64,000 bases of DNA, from contig QANU01011207.1 of assembly GCA_003254905.1 (NCBI GenBank), positions 152,367 to 216,366 on the forward strand, read 5' to 3'. Within the stretch, counting starts at the first letter, position 1; every line of letters begins with the position of its first letter. Position numbers and translations under genes: made by a program. Below the pieces are notes generated by a model. It was given only the letters and a program-made list of their open reading frames with translations, was not told where the DNA came from and made no database searches. Shown in pieces: positions 1 through 12,800 of the stretch. This DNA is from Nissolia schottii. Lineage: Eukaryota; Streptophyta; Magnoliopsida; Fabales; Fabaceae.

Positions 1-578
1 TTTTTTTTTTTTTTTTTTTTTTTTTTGTGCTTGTGGCATATGACTATTTTTGCTAGGGGGCTGGTATTTGCCTGTCATAGGGCGATCATGTCCCTTGTGG
101 GGGTGTGTTTGGTGGCATCAAACATGCCTTTTTTTTGCTGAGTTGGGTGGATGTATAGTTTGGAATGTGGGTGTCATGGTGTAGGTTTGAAATTGGTTTT
201 TTTTGGGTTATTCTTACTGCTCGGTAGCCTTGTAATGATGGATCTTTGATCTCCTTTCAATTCTCTTGTGGTCTATTTGATGGATCATGATCCTCGTTTA
301 CATCTTGAATGTTGCATACAAACTACTGGAGAAAAAAAGACGTTGCCTCAAAATAACATGGGTTTAAGGGAATTGGATCTTTTCTCTTCAAAGCCCAAAT
401 GTCTAATACAAGTATAGGTTATACATTAACATTTTTGGTTACAAATTACCAACCAAAGCTGGCTACTAGTCATACATGATTAATGAAATGAATAACAATT
501 GTGGAAATAAATGGATTAGACCCTACAGTTATTAACAATAACAAAACCAAACACTAAATTTTGTAGGTTGCTGCTGTT
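1..578. other. 3' flank of the BFN1-like gene
   Basis: The window opens with a run of 26 T. I see no coding region or RNA gene. The segment lies just downstream of the minus-strand nuclease stop codon, so its right part probably contains that gene's 3' UTR. I could not fix a poly(A) site. Confidence 0.5.
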
Positions 579-3309
579 CTAAGTTGCTGTTACAAATCCT
601 TCTTCAGAGTCACCAAAAACCTGGTTCAAGATCATGGCTAATCTAACTCCACCTTGAGCAATTCGTTTCATGACATAGGGCATCCTTGAGTCAAAGTAAT
701 CATCTGCAAAAGCCTCATACCATAAAGTCAAAACACAAAATCCTATAACTAATAATTATTTTGTACCTCAAACTAATCATGATGGTGCAACTTCATAAAA
801 TAATAATTTTGGCCTTAATAATACCATAAAATTTATGTTACCTGCCAGAGTTGTTCCAGCTTCAACTCCATTGTAACCCCATTTACAAGCTATTTGTATG
901 CTCTCTTTGGCCCAGCTACACAATTCCAAAACAAGCACATTGGTCAGCATTAAATGTGCAAGACACAAAGATGAGATTATTTTTTAAATGTACTATCTAC
1001 AAAGTATTTACATCCTCGTCCAATCATATAATATCACATCTATAACTTTTGAGATAATTTAGTTATGTAAGAATTAAACACTTTCTAACATTACAAATAG
1101 GCATATGAAGGGAGGGAGATTAGAGTTTCACCTAGTTACACATTTAGAGATGTCAGTACAATGTTGCCAAGAGGAAACATCATCTGACCATATCCCCTGC
1201 ATGTATAATATAGCATGAATAAGAAATCGTACATCATACTTGTAGACTGAGATCATTGAATTTATTTGGAATCAATAAAGAAAATGCAAGTTAAGAATAA
1301 AAGGCTGGGAAGAGTCACAAATTTGAGTCTTACATCGGTGTAGTTCCTTTCTATGTCTTTTAAGAGTAGACTCACATCCTTGTCATAATAATCAGCTAGT
1401 GCCGTCAGAATAATTTCTCTGTCCCACACCTAAAGATATAAGCAAGAAAACATAAGCTTGTCACATCAAGAAGTGATTTGAAAATGGAGCTTGATTTGGA
1501 AATTGATTTCAGCAACGTATTTGGCTTGGCTAAAAGTCGCCTCTTTATAGATTATATTTTCTTTCTTTCTTGTCTGTAATTTTTTGGATTATATATATAT
1601 AAACTCATTTAGAATGACTTACAAAAAAGTGCTTTTGATATGGTCTTAAGAAATTATAAACAATTGCGCGAAAATTATTTTTTTAAGTCAATTCAAACAG
1701 GCAATAGGAAGATTAATCTGGGTATTGATATAATTGTGGCAATAGACCATTTTAGGTTCATTTTTTCCCCTTTAACTTCTCTTCAAGAAAAACTTGACTT
1801 AGTTGCTTTGAAAATACTTAGTGAAAGTTCAAACTTACATGGTGCAGATTGGATTTGTGCCGAAACCAGCGCAGTTCTATTGTGTTCCCTCCTTCATCAG
1901 TGGTGAATCCAACATGCATTGGCTGCCAAAAAGAGAAGGTCCTACAGATTTTAGTTATGTTCTTGGTAAACAAGTAGCTATAGTAAAATGGACCTTGAAG
2001 AGATTTTGGCAAACCTGATGTATATCTCCCATGAAGTGTGACAAAAACAATATGGCCTCAGTCATATTATCTGCAACATTAGAAAATACATCAACTGAGG
2101 CAATCCATTAACATAAAAGGTAAAAGGGAAAATGGAAAAAGGTCTTTAGTTTTTCTTCCACAAAGTAGTTTTCTTTTGGGTCTTAGCAAATAGCAATTGC
2201 ATAAAGTAGTTATTCTGTGACAAATATGTACTCAGTCAATTGTAATCAAGTTCAGTTATTCTGCAAAGAAAACCTAGTCATGAATCAATAGTAAGAAAAT
2301 TTTTGTGAAGAGAACCAAGCTCAAAATTTTCTTATGGTGTGTTTACGAGTTGAGTTTTGTAGGAGAAGAAATGGTTTTTACATATAAAAATCATGACTAA
2401 GCCCCTCAAGACATTTTCTTCCCCTCCAAAACCCAAAACTCAACTCGCAAACACACCCTCCGGAAAAAAGAAAGTATAAGAAACTTGGCCACTTACATCT
2501 CCGATCAGCTGTTCCCTCTCTGTAATGCAAAAGCTGAGAAGTGAAATTTTTGACAGCACCTGCAACACACATATCCTTCTTGCCATGCTGATCATGGCAG
2601 TCCCCTGTAGACAAAGTCAACAAATTTTTTTGCATTAATATCTGATGACAAAAAATTTGATGAGAGCCTTTATCTTCCTACATATAAACCATAGTTACTA
2701 GACGCGGTACAGAAACAAGTACGCCATTTTTTGTGATTAAATTATAAATACTCTTTTAGAGACAATTTGGGCAGGTAAATTGAGAGAACCTAGGAAGTAT
2801 GACATAAACTAAACTTACTTGAATAAGTAAAAGAACAAGCATCATCTGGTGTGTCTATGAAATGAAGTGGACTAGTCCAACTATATTTGTGCCAATGCCT
2901 TATTTGGTCAGGCCATACACATAGTGCTGATAAGTCCCCTTTAACATATTCAGGCAACAAATTGGAAACAGCTTCTGATGCCCCTGGCTCCAAAAGTGAC
3001 TGCCAAACGAATTTCAATTCTCAATTATACTTGTCCCTTATTATAAGATAACGTCCTCATATAATTTTCATTGTTACATTCATCCCAAACAAGTTAATGC
3101 TCCAATCTAATAGTCAGGTAATTCATTATCCATTACAAAAAAAAAAAAAAAATAGCCAGATTTCCAATTGGTATATTTACCTGAGCAATTTGACAAGTCA
3201 TCATATGACCCTCTTTGCTCCAAGCAAGAGCACCAGGTGCTACATTGAAAGCTAAAAACAAGAGCAAAGCAAATGGAAGAGACCTACACAAACCTCCAGG
3301 CTTAGCCAT
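579..3309 (-). CDS. BFN1: S1/P1-type bifunctional nuclease, BFN1/ENDO1-like
   Basis: Nine exons on the minus strand join in frame to give 305 residues: 3309-3181, 2999-2819, 2604-2497, 2070-2015, 1922-1839, 1429-1334, 1196-1132, 915-842, 703-579. All introns are GT-AG. The family comprises secreted Zn-dependent endonucleases that cut single-stranded DNA and RNA; Arabidopsis BFN1 acts in senescence and programmed cell death. A hydrophobic signal peptide (about residues 1-29) precedes Trp30, the expected mature N-terminus. The trinuclear zinc ligands are all present: Trp30, His35, Asp74, His89, His151, Asp155, His161, His185, Asp189. N-glycosylation sequons occur at Asn123 and Asn141. The exact length (305), the SDRRYNMTEA-type region and the end in T-A-T are closest to ENDO1/BFN1 among the five Arabidopsis paralogues. 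No breaks are visible. The orthology is inferred from remembered family sequences, not from a tree. Confidence 0.9.
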
Positions 3310-5069
3310 CTCTACAGAGAAAATATTTCTGTTCTGATGACCTTCTATGTCTTGTTTTTATTCAAAGAAAGAAAATTATAGATGAAATAAGTCTCCACAA
3401 GGTTGGATTGTTTATATATTTATTGTTTGTTAAAGAACACGTTAAGGGGGGTTTTCATTGAGTGCAAGATTTAAATATCTACTTATTTAAGTAGACTCAA
3501 AATTTGACCTTAACCACAAGCAAGATTGGCATATTCCGGTATATAGAAGGTAGCAATTACATAACAACCATACGCAATTACATTATAAACACAATAAGAG
3601 AGTTGTAAGCATTAAGAGAGAGTTGACTAAAGGTGAAAGGTTGTGCACAATAATGGCAGGTACACTTGTCACAAGCTTCAACCATGAGCAATTCTGTACC
3701 GAGAAGCAAAACTACCGAATTATGTATGATGCTACGCTACGAAATTGATATAAGATTAAGGAACTATGTGCTACATAGATTGGACATGTTCTGTTGCAAA
3801 AATCATGGAAAGGACAATACTTAACAATTAGTCATTAAGTGATGGCTAATTGGCAATAGCTATCGAACAATGAATTGAGTAGCCAAACATGTGTGACATA
3901 AATTATGTGAAAGTGTTGAGGTGGGCTATAAATTTAAATGATGTTTTAGGTAAGTACCTCCTATTGAGAGGCAGTTGCATTTGAAATTTGAAAATGATTT
4001 TATGAGACAACGTGTGTGATTAAGAAATGTAGAGTCATGAGGTGGATGAGAGTTGAAATAGAAGTTTAAGGATGTCGTATTGGTTGGCGATTGCAATTAA
4101 AAAATAAATGTGACCAAACATGTGACACAATTTATGTGATAAAGAGAAATGTTTTGAGCTGATCTTTGTTTACTAATTTTATCCTCAAAACAGCAATCAG
4201 GGGATGGCGTAAAACATTTTTTATATTGGCTTGTTGGAAGATGAGCATTTTGTAGACATGGGAGTACATGCAAGATTTTCATTGTGTTAGGTTCGGAATC
4301 AATTCTTAGGTAAGTTCATATGAATATGATGTTCACACTTTTAATTTTAAATCAATTGTGAAATTCAAGTGCAAAAATAAATCAAAAATCAGTTATGAAT
4401 TAGGTTAATATGAGTAAAGATTACTAGCGATACTTAAGAGTTTCACTTGAGAAAGGAGAGAACATGAAGAAACCTTAGGGTCGTGGCAGCAACTCTATTT
4501 TGGATTATTTTTTTTTCTTCTTTTTCCCCTTCCTCTTTTTGTTAGACAATCATCATAAATAATTCTTGATGCTGTCTTATCTTTCTCCTCCTAATCATAG
4601 TGTTTCCTGATTTCCACAAGCGCTTAAACATTAAGTATGATTTCTCACGTTGCCACAAAAATTAATTGTTCTTGGAACTAAAAAAAATAATATCTTTTGC
4701 TATGATTCATTCATTGTTAAACACATTAGTAAGCGTAGGTCACATATTTACTTATGTGTCAAATAATAAATAAATTAAAGCAAGAGATTTCTTTTACCCC
4801 AAGAGTAACTAAGAATTTCTCCACGATGCCAATCACATGAGGTAGAGGTAAGTGTGAGGTAGCTTCACCTGCCTAATCTAAATCACAACCAAATTGTCCT
4901 ACCCTCCACGCAAGCCTCACTGAAAGAGGCAAAAAGACTAATCAAGAATTATAGTTGTTATACTTCATGTTAGAAGAGTTCTATACTTTGGGTACACGTT
5001 CAAAGGTTCACATTTAACATCAGTGTGTACTACGGAATGGAAGGATAGGTCTTGGATTTTATTGTTATC
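3310..5069. other. Intergenic spacer between the two nuclease genes
   Basis: AT-rich sequence with no supportable gene. The first few hundred bases should hold the BFN1-like promoter and 5' UTR, and the last few hundred the ENDO4-like 3' UTR. I could not assign a TATA box with confidence. Confidence 0.5.
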
Positions 5070-8044
5070 TTATGCTTGAGCGATTCTGGTCTTAGAAGTA
5101 AAAATACGGTTGAGGATAGCTGCGAGTCGCACGCCACCTTGAGCCAGCCTCTTCTCCACAATAGGCAGCCTAGAAAGGAAGTACCCATCTACGTTTACGG
5201 GACAGAATAACAAATTAATTATGAGAGATTATATCCTTCAAGGATCATGAAAACCAAGTAACAATATTTTTATTGATTGATGAGAAAGCAGGAAATTAAA
5301 TACCTTCCAAAGTGCTTCCTGGTGTGGCATTCTTGTACGCAAACTTGCATGCTAAGCTAATGCTCTCAGATGCATACCTGCATTGTGTAAACAATCGAGT
5401 AATGAGACGTAATTTCATTACATCAATTGTCTGCAAGTGTTGTAGTTCCTAGCATTATGCTATTATGGCAAATCAAGGGGAACTGATATCTGTGAATTCC
5501 TTCCAAGTTCTAACCCTTTTACAGTGTAGTTCATTTATTTATGCACATGCTAACTCCTATCTACTTGACTGTTACAGTTGTAACTATCTATAACTACCCT
5601 GCCACTTATTCTTCTATGTATTCAGCTACAGAAGTCTCTACCACACATAGGCGTGATCCTTCTCCCTCTTGCTGCACTGTCCTCTTCCAAGTTTGTAGCG
5701 GAATTTATGATAACGAGGCAAAGAAACGAATACACAAAATCCATCGATTTCAATATGAAAATATTGACTTCCAAGCAATAAAAAATGTAACTAGTATGAT
5801 GATACTCAGTCACCAATCAGACAAAACTAAAGCAAAAGAGCAAGGAAAGTTTGACAAGACATGTAATATGCATATACCGATCTGGACAAGCTGTATAGTT
5901 GCGTGCACAATGTTCCCAAACAGATAAATCATCTGACCAAATATCCTGCACAAAGTTAATAAAAATGATAGTCAGTTATTCATATCTATCAACATTATGA
6001 GTCCAAGTAAAGTAATGTGGGTAATGAGAAAGAAAAAACCTTCACTTTATCTATGCCAGGTCTCTGAATCATTGGAATAAGTGCTTACATATACTGTAAC
6101 TTACTGTAATATTCCTCTGAATAGCTTGTATCATAGTTGAAATATCTGAACCATAGAATGTCTTCAGAGCAGATTCAATAATCATGTCATCCCATACCTG
6201 GACCAAAATCAAACTTACTGAATCCAGTCTGCATTGTTGACAAGGATAGATTGCCCAAGCATGAGACCAACATATAAAAACCATAAGGAGCTTAATGACA
6301 ATGAAATTAAGATGCAATTTCAGAAGTGGGCGCGCGCGTCTTTAGCTACACATGCTTAACTATAGCATGTGAGATTAGTAATAAAATAAGGTATCTCTAA
6401 ATTTGGCATCGAATGCTAAGTCTAGGAATCTAGAAAGTATACATAGAATTAAAGTTCAAATTCAACTCCTCTTTTTCTTTTAGATGGATAGAGATCAACA
6501 ACCTTTCCCTTGCCTACTAACCTTTCCAATCCTGGTAAAAAGTCTTTTAGAAAACTATAAAACCTTTGATAAATGGCAAGATAAAAAGGAAACAATACAT
6601 TCTCAGTCAACCAAAAAGACCCCACAAACAGTGGGAGAAGCTGCCAAATACAAGAATAATTAGGTTGTAGAATAAAACCAGCCCACCTCAATTATCTACT
6701 ACCTGATCCTTAACACTTACATGATGAAGATTTGTTTTCCTCCGGTACCAACGAACTGTTATTGTATTTCCACCTAGGTCTCCAGTGAAACCAACATGTA
6801 GCGGCTATACCAGAAAATGGAAACAAAAGCAAATCCTTTAAAGCACAAGTTTGGAGGATAAATAATGGAAATCCTTTGATGTTTGAAGCTCTCATTTCTC
6901 AACTAAACTCAAACTCTGGTAGGCCACTCATTCAAACAGAGAACAAAGACTTGAATCAAGTGTACTTTGTAAAACATATATTCTGCTGTTCATTAGACTT
7001 TAAATAGATACTAGAAAGAACAAACCTGATGAACATCCCCAACAAAATGTGACAAGAACATAAGCGCCTCTGTCAAATTATCTGTAATTGATAAGGAAAA
7101 ACAGAGAATTAAAGGACTTATCGTCCTATGGAATGAAAAGGTTAAGAATCTACATCTGTAAATGCTTACAGTTTGATTCAGATGCAGTGCCTGCATCAGC
7201 AGATTTGAGCTGCATTGTATAGTTGTATATTGCTCCAGCGACACATCTATGCTTATCCCCAGAAGAATCATGGCAGTCTCCTATAAGAATCATGACATAC
7301 TTTAGTAATTTGTGAAGCAATAACATTGGCACGAACACAAGGCATTCATCCAGATCACTGCACCGAAGATGCAAACTCACTGCAGTATTGATAGTTACAC
7401 TTGAAATCTGGGGTGTCAACATAATGCAGAGGAGCACTCCAACGAAAGTGGTAATTGTGGCGAACCTCATCAGCCCAAGAACAAACTGCAGCAAGATCAC
7501 CTTGAGCAGAATCTGGAAGCAGCTGCTTCACTGCATATAGAGCATCTTCACTGAGATACTCCTTCATACATCCAAACAAGTTTGATCAGCAGTCAGCAAA
7601 GGAATCTCGGGTAAACTTATTGTTGGGTTAAAGTGACCATGGGAGCCTAAAATCAGGAGGTTTAAACAAACACACAAAGTGAGAAACCACATATCAATTC
7701 GACGTTACATCTTGATCCAAAACGTTAAGACATTGGGTTCAGTCCAAATTTAACTAATGTGACTTTATAGTTTATACTCACACATGAATCCCAAACGCTT
7801 GTGGCAGGAAATCACAACTCAATTTCTAAGTTGACCCTTCATCTAAATATCAATTTCAAAACTTTTGGTAACTAAAAAATGGTAGCCTTACCTGAGTAAT
7901 CCTACAAATTGCAAAGTGGCCCTCCTTTCCCCAGCACAGAACAGTAGGGATTGATGGAATCAATAACAACAGAAGAAGAAAGAGCAATGTGACGCTCCCA
8001 CCCATATTCAAATTCCAAAGTGTGGAAGGTGGTTTCATCAGCAT
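5070..8044 (-). CDS. S1/P1-type endonuclease, ENDO4-like
   Basis: Nine exons join in frame to 312 residues: 8044-7892, 7561-7381, 7280-7170, 7081-7026, 6804-6721, 6197-6105, 5945-5878, 5377-5304, 5188-5070. The family is secreted Zn-dependent nucleases active on single-stranded DNA and RNA. A leucine-rich signal peptide ends before Trp38. The zinc ligands Trp38, His43, Asp82, His97, His160, Asp164, His170, His194 and Asp198 are all present. A second in-frame Met at residue 14 would give 299 residues, the length of Arabidopsis ENDO4, and places the hydrophobic core nearer the N-terminus, so it may be the real start. The WGKEGH start, the VCSWADEV segment and the SRLPIVEKRLAQGG end favour the ENDO3/4/5 group over ENDO1. 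It lies in tandem with the BFN1-like gene and shares its exon plan. Confidence 0.9.
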
Positions 8045-9890
8045 GAGTTTCCTGCAATACCTGGGGGGAGGGGAGTGGCTATCGCTCCCTCTTATTTAAT
8101 TGCCTTTTGTTTAATTTTCCCTAAAATGTTTCTCAATATTATTAGTATTTTCTCAAAATATTCTTTTAATATTTCATTATTTATACTTTTTGTGATATTT
8201 TATTTTGCAAAAAAAAAAAAATGTTTCATTCTTTTATCAGTTTTTTTTTCCTCCATAAAACCTGTTAAATTTAAAACTTTACTTAAAAAATGAAAAATGA
8301 TTGTGACACTACTTGATCCTCTTAATATTAAAGATTGTTTTTAATTTGAACTAATTTTCTTTTTTTAACTTCACATTACCTTTTAAGTGATAAAGGGTTT
8401 AATTAATATGCATGCAATATCAAATTCAAACTTCGTTGTTATTAATGTCATTTCTAAAATATATAAAAAAAAAAACATAATAGTATTTTCATAATTTTAT
8501 TTTAATATTCTATAAAATGTGATATGAAAATAATCTAATTTAACTATTTTGAACATAATAAAAAAATATTTTTCTTTTATTTCTCATGGATACACTCTCA
8601 CCTGGTCATGTTCTTTTGTTCGAGGTATAAAACACTAAAATGTAAATGATTTTTTTAAATAAGATTCAAACTATAATTCTTCATGTTGTGACGGACAAGT
8701 CCTTTGACGCTAAATCATCACTTAGTAATAATTTAAAGTTTGATTCATAAAATAAATTGTGTAGATGAGTATATGGTTAGATTAAACTAGCTAAACCTAA
8801 ACTTAGACAATTATGACCACAACTCTTTGAATGAAAGAAGAAAATGAAAGATTAAAAAAAAAAAAACAAACAAACAAACAAAAAACAAAAATACAAAATA
8901 AGATGAAATGAAAAGAAAATAAAAAATATATTAAATAACATTTTTTTACTTGCTTTATAGCATTTTAATCTTTATTTTAGATGAAATATAGAGAAATGAA
9001 TGAAGTGATATTGTCATTTTAAATAAAAGCATCTTATCTAACTTTTTTACTTTATGGTTTTTTCTCCATTTTCCATAGACCCCACATTCTCTTTTTTATT
9101 TCCTTCCTATTTTCTCCCACCCAAACAAGAGAAAATGTAAAACTCCCTCAATTTTCTCTCTACAAACTCTCCAACCAAGCAAAGTGCAAGAGAAACAATG
9201 GTAAAAACTCAAGTAACCTGCTAGTTTGGGTTCTTTTAACAAAATTAATTTTACAACGAAGTAACTCACTGCTTAAAAACGTTTAGATACAAAGCAGCAA
9301 CGTCCAAGAATTGATAGACAAATTCATTTGACAGATAAATATTATTTGTAGATGTCAATAAATCTTCACGTCTACGATACATAAAATTTGCTCAGAGAGA
9401 CATTGGAACGGGGATGATAAATGCAATAGATCACTAAGCCCTAACAAAAGTCCCTCGCCATTCAAAAGACAATTTGAACAGAGGTGGCTCGCCGGCACAT
9501 GTAGCAATGCTCTGCTTGCCATCCTGCTTGGATTGTAAAGCAATGAAAAACGATCTCTGCCATCCAACAAAAGTCTTATCACCAACAAACAGACATATAC
9601 TCATTAGCTGTTACTAGTAGTCTGCTTCACTAGTCGAGCATAAACAAACTGACGTTTTTCAATAAATAAAACACATTCTATTCTTTTTGTAAATAAGAGC
9701 ACAAATCATGTTGCAACAAGGCAAGGCCAGTCAGCATATCCAGTTCCCAAGTCAAAACACCATTGACACAATCACATTCACTATATTCATAACATGGATG
9801 GAATAATAACTTAAAAGTAAAGTTTGAACTTTATGTATGTACGTTGGAAAGCATGATCACTGAGATAGAAGTTAGAGCATGCAAACCTCA
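8045..9890. other. Spacer upstream of the ENDO4-like gene and downstream of the shikimate gene
   Basis: Very AT-rich. It includes a low-complexity A/CAAA stretch around 8850-8890. No gene is supportable. The part next to 8044 should carry the ENDO4-like promoter and the part next to 9890 the shikimate gene's 3' UTR. Confidence 0.45.
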
Positions 9891-12800
9891 TTAATAGTTT
9901 TCCATAATCCTTTTGAAGAGCTCTTTTGGGGCTGCAAAAGCAAAAAATGGAATCAAAGAAAGGACATAAGATGTCCAAACAGATCAGAATGAATTAAGTA
10001 CAGACGGGTAACTAAGGGAAAAAGGTATATCAACTAGGTCAATTAAAATGTTCCATTCAGCTTACCTGGCATTCCTGTATATTTCTCAAACTGTCCATAT
10101 GCTTGTCCAAGAAACATCTCTAATCCTGTTACAACAGTGGCCCCTGATTCTTCTGCTTCCTTCAAGAGTCTAGTCATTTTGGGTGTGTACACAGCATCGA
10201 AAACCAGGGAGTAATATTTCAAAGCATGCTGCATAAACAAAAGAACGATCGATTCTTTGGCATTCAAGTCACCCATGTTCCATATAATGAGCTTTTGTGT
10301 TTTAATACTAATAATATTTTACTGACACCGATCTAGAAAAGAATCACCATGTACATCTATCTTGGCCAACTCCATTTCCACTTCAAGAATGAGAATATTT
10401 TTGCTGGCTAGGTCCTTGCCATGTAGTTCAAGTTAAATTCAACTATACGTCTATACCAAATGAAAACAAAATCCTAGAGAGCATCAATATTTCAATCCAA
10501 AAGTCAAAGTCACAGACAAAGCTTAGGATGCATCTCAGCATTAATAAACATACTGGTTCTCTCCGAATTTCTGTTAAGGAAGTGGGGATAATCATAGCTT
10601 ATGAGACATAAGTTCAGCACCTAAATATCAAGTAATAAAAAATTCTTTTTCATAACCAATGATCACATTTCATTTGAATACAAATACAACCTTCTTTAGG
10701 AAATTGGGGTTATATATGTATTTGTCAATAACATACCATACTCAAAACTTCTACTAAAAATATTACAAGACCCCAATTGGTATAACACAGCCATATTAAA
10801 CGAGCAAACCTTAGGAACAGGTGTTTCATCAACTTTTGGTTGCATTCCAATTGATGTTGTGTTTGCAAGAATCATGCCGTCCTCCGGATGGTAATTATCT
10901 AAATCAGCAAGGGCTAAAGCTTCTCCTCCAATTAAATCAGCAAGTTCTCTGGCACGATCTGTATGCAAATAATATAGACACACACACAAACTACTATAAT
11001 TATTCCAGAAACCATATAACTTATTACAATAACGACTACTACGCATGTCAGATTAAAACAATTCTTATCCATAAAATCACTTATAAGAATTCTATCCCCC
11101 ACATATGGAGTTCTGTCAACATGATCCAGGAAGAAACTTTGAGAATTCAATGTTTTTACTTTAAGCACAAAACTGCAAATCTTGAAGCTTACCATAGGTA
11201 CGATTGGCAATCACAACCCTTGCTCCTTTCTCTTTTGCACCATAAGCAAGTGCCTTCCCAGCACCACCAGCCCCAATAACAACAAACAGCTTACCAGCTA
11301 ATGGAGAAATAACTGTGCCAGTACCATTCAGTTTACCTGCCAAGAGTACACAATATATTCAGGAGAACAGTTATCAACAAAAATGCCAGCATAAAATAGC
11401 ACCAAAATTGACAGCCACCTCGTAGTCCATCCTCAATTGCAGAAATAGCACCAACGTAATCTGTGTTATACCCAATCAACTTCCCATCAGTTGGTCTCCT
11501 TATAACGCAATTTACAGCTCCTATTGACTGCACTCATAACCAATTTAGAGACTATCGATCTTACATTTTCAAACACACATCATAATGCAAATGCAACTTA
11601 ATAACCAAATACCTTAGCCACAGGGTCAACCTCATCACAGCACTTAACTGCTGCCTCCTTGTGAGGAATGGTAACACTGAAATACAAATACAAATATATT
11701 AGAGATCAAACTCCATCAGCTATTAGAAGGTTTAACTGTCTAAGAAAAAAAATATATTCAAATAGAACATGACTTGAACGATGAAAAAGAGATATAGAGC
11801 AACAAAAGGAAGAAAGAGAAATGTTTAAATGGATAGTTCTATGATTCAACAATGGGAAGATTCATAGAAGAGGATGAAAACTAGGAATCACATATTCCTT
11901 AGGGATAGAAGAAAGGGTTTGATCGTATAACTGAATATAAAGATACAACTTCACTAGTTAACTGTTCTTTCTTGTATGCCCATTGCCCCCTAGGGCCTAA
12001 GATCCCTAGATTTTGAAAGGATTATGTAAGAACTAGTACCAATGGGGAAAAGACTTGCTGAAATATGCCCTGGTGTTTATTATTTATGCAGAAATTCCAA
12101 TGGGGAATTTCTGTTTCAGAACATAACAATGGTGGCTAAAAGAAATTGATAAACGAATAAGATAAAGGAATTAATCTGGGAATTCAGAATCCCTTGGTCC
12201 TCCTAGTCCACTCAGGTTCTGCCTGCTTTTCTCTTTTCCCCATGATCTCAACTTATAATTCTCAATAGGAGAGAATCAAGGGATTTAGCTTTATTCTCTC
12301 CTAATAATCCTCAATCCCTTATTTGTCTCTAACAAATCAATTATTGCTTATTCTTTCTCCTAATAATTCTCAATCCCTGATTTGTCTCTAACAAATCAAT
12401 TATTGCTTCCCTCTATTCCGCTCTTCCCTTTTTTGTTCCTTCTCGAATAATAATATGGAAGAGGAATTATTTTCTTTCCTTTTCTGTTAGTCAGCCTTGC
12501 TGACTTAGCCTCAACTGCCGTGGTGTATGGATATGTAACAGATTACAATTATATTTATATGTTTTAAGAGACCTTATGCCCCTGGGAGTTGTATATAAGT
12601 TAGAAAACCATTAGTAGGTCATATAATATCATATGTACGGCTGAGTGTCATGACAAAGCAACATAAAGGATGTATATCAACACATTAGTAGGTGACCAGA
12701 TTGGAAATATTAAAGATCAATCAACTCTAAAAGTGTGATGTAAGCTAACGTGAAACAAGCCCTACAAATTCCAAACTTCAAATAAATTAACCATGAAATG

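Noticed and set aside
1-26. Run of T at the window start, possible poly(A) tail of a retro-insert on the minus strand
   Set aside because: It touches the window edge, and neither a target duplication nor an insert body can be tested.
5541-5927. 128-codon plus-strand open frame
   Set aside because: It covers introns and exon 7 of the ENDO4-like gene in antisense and has no domain.
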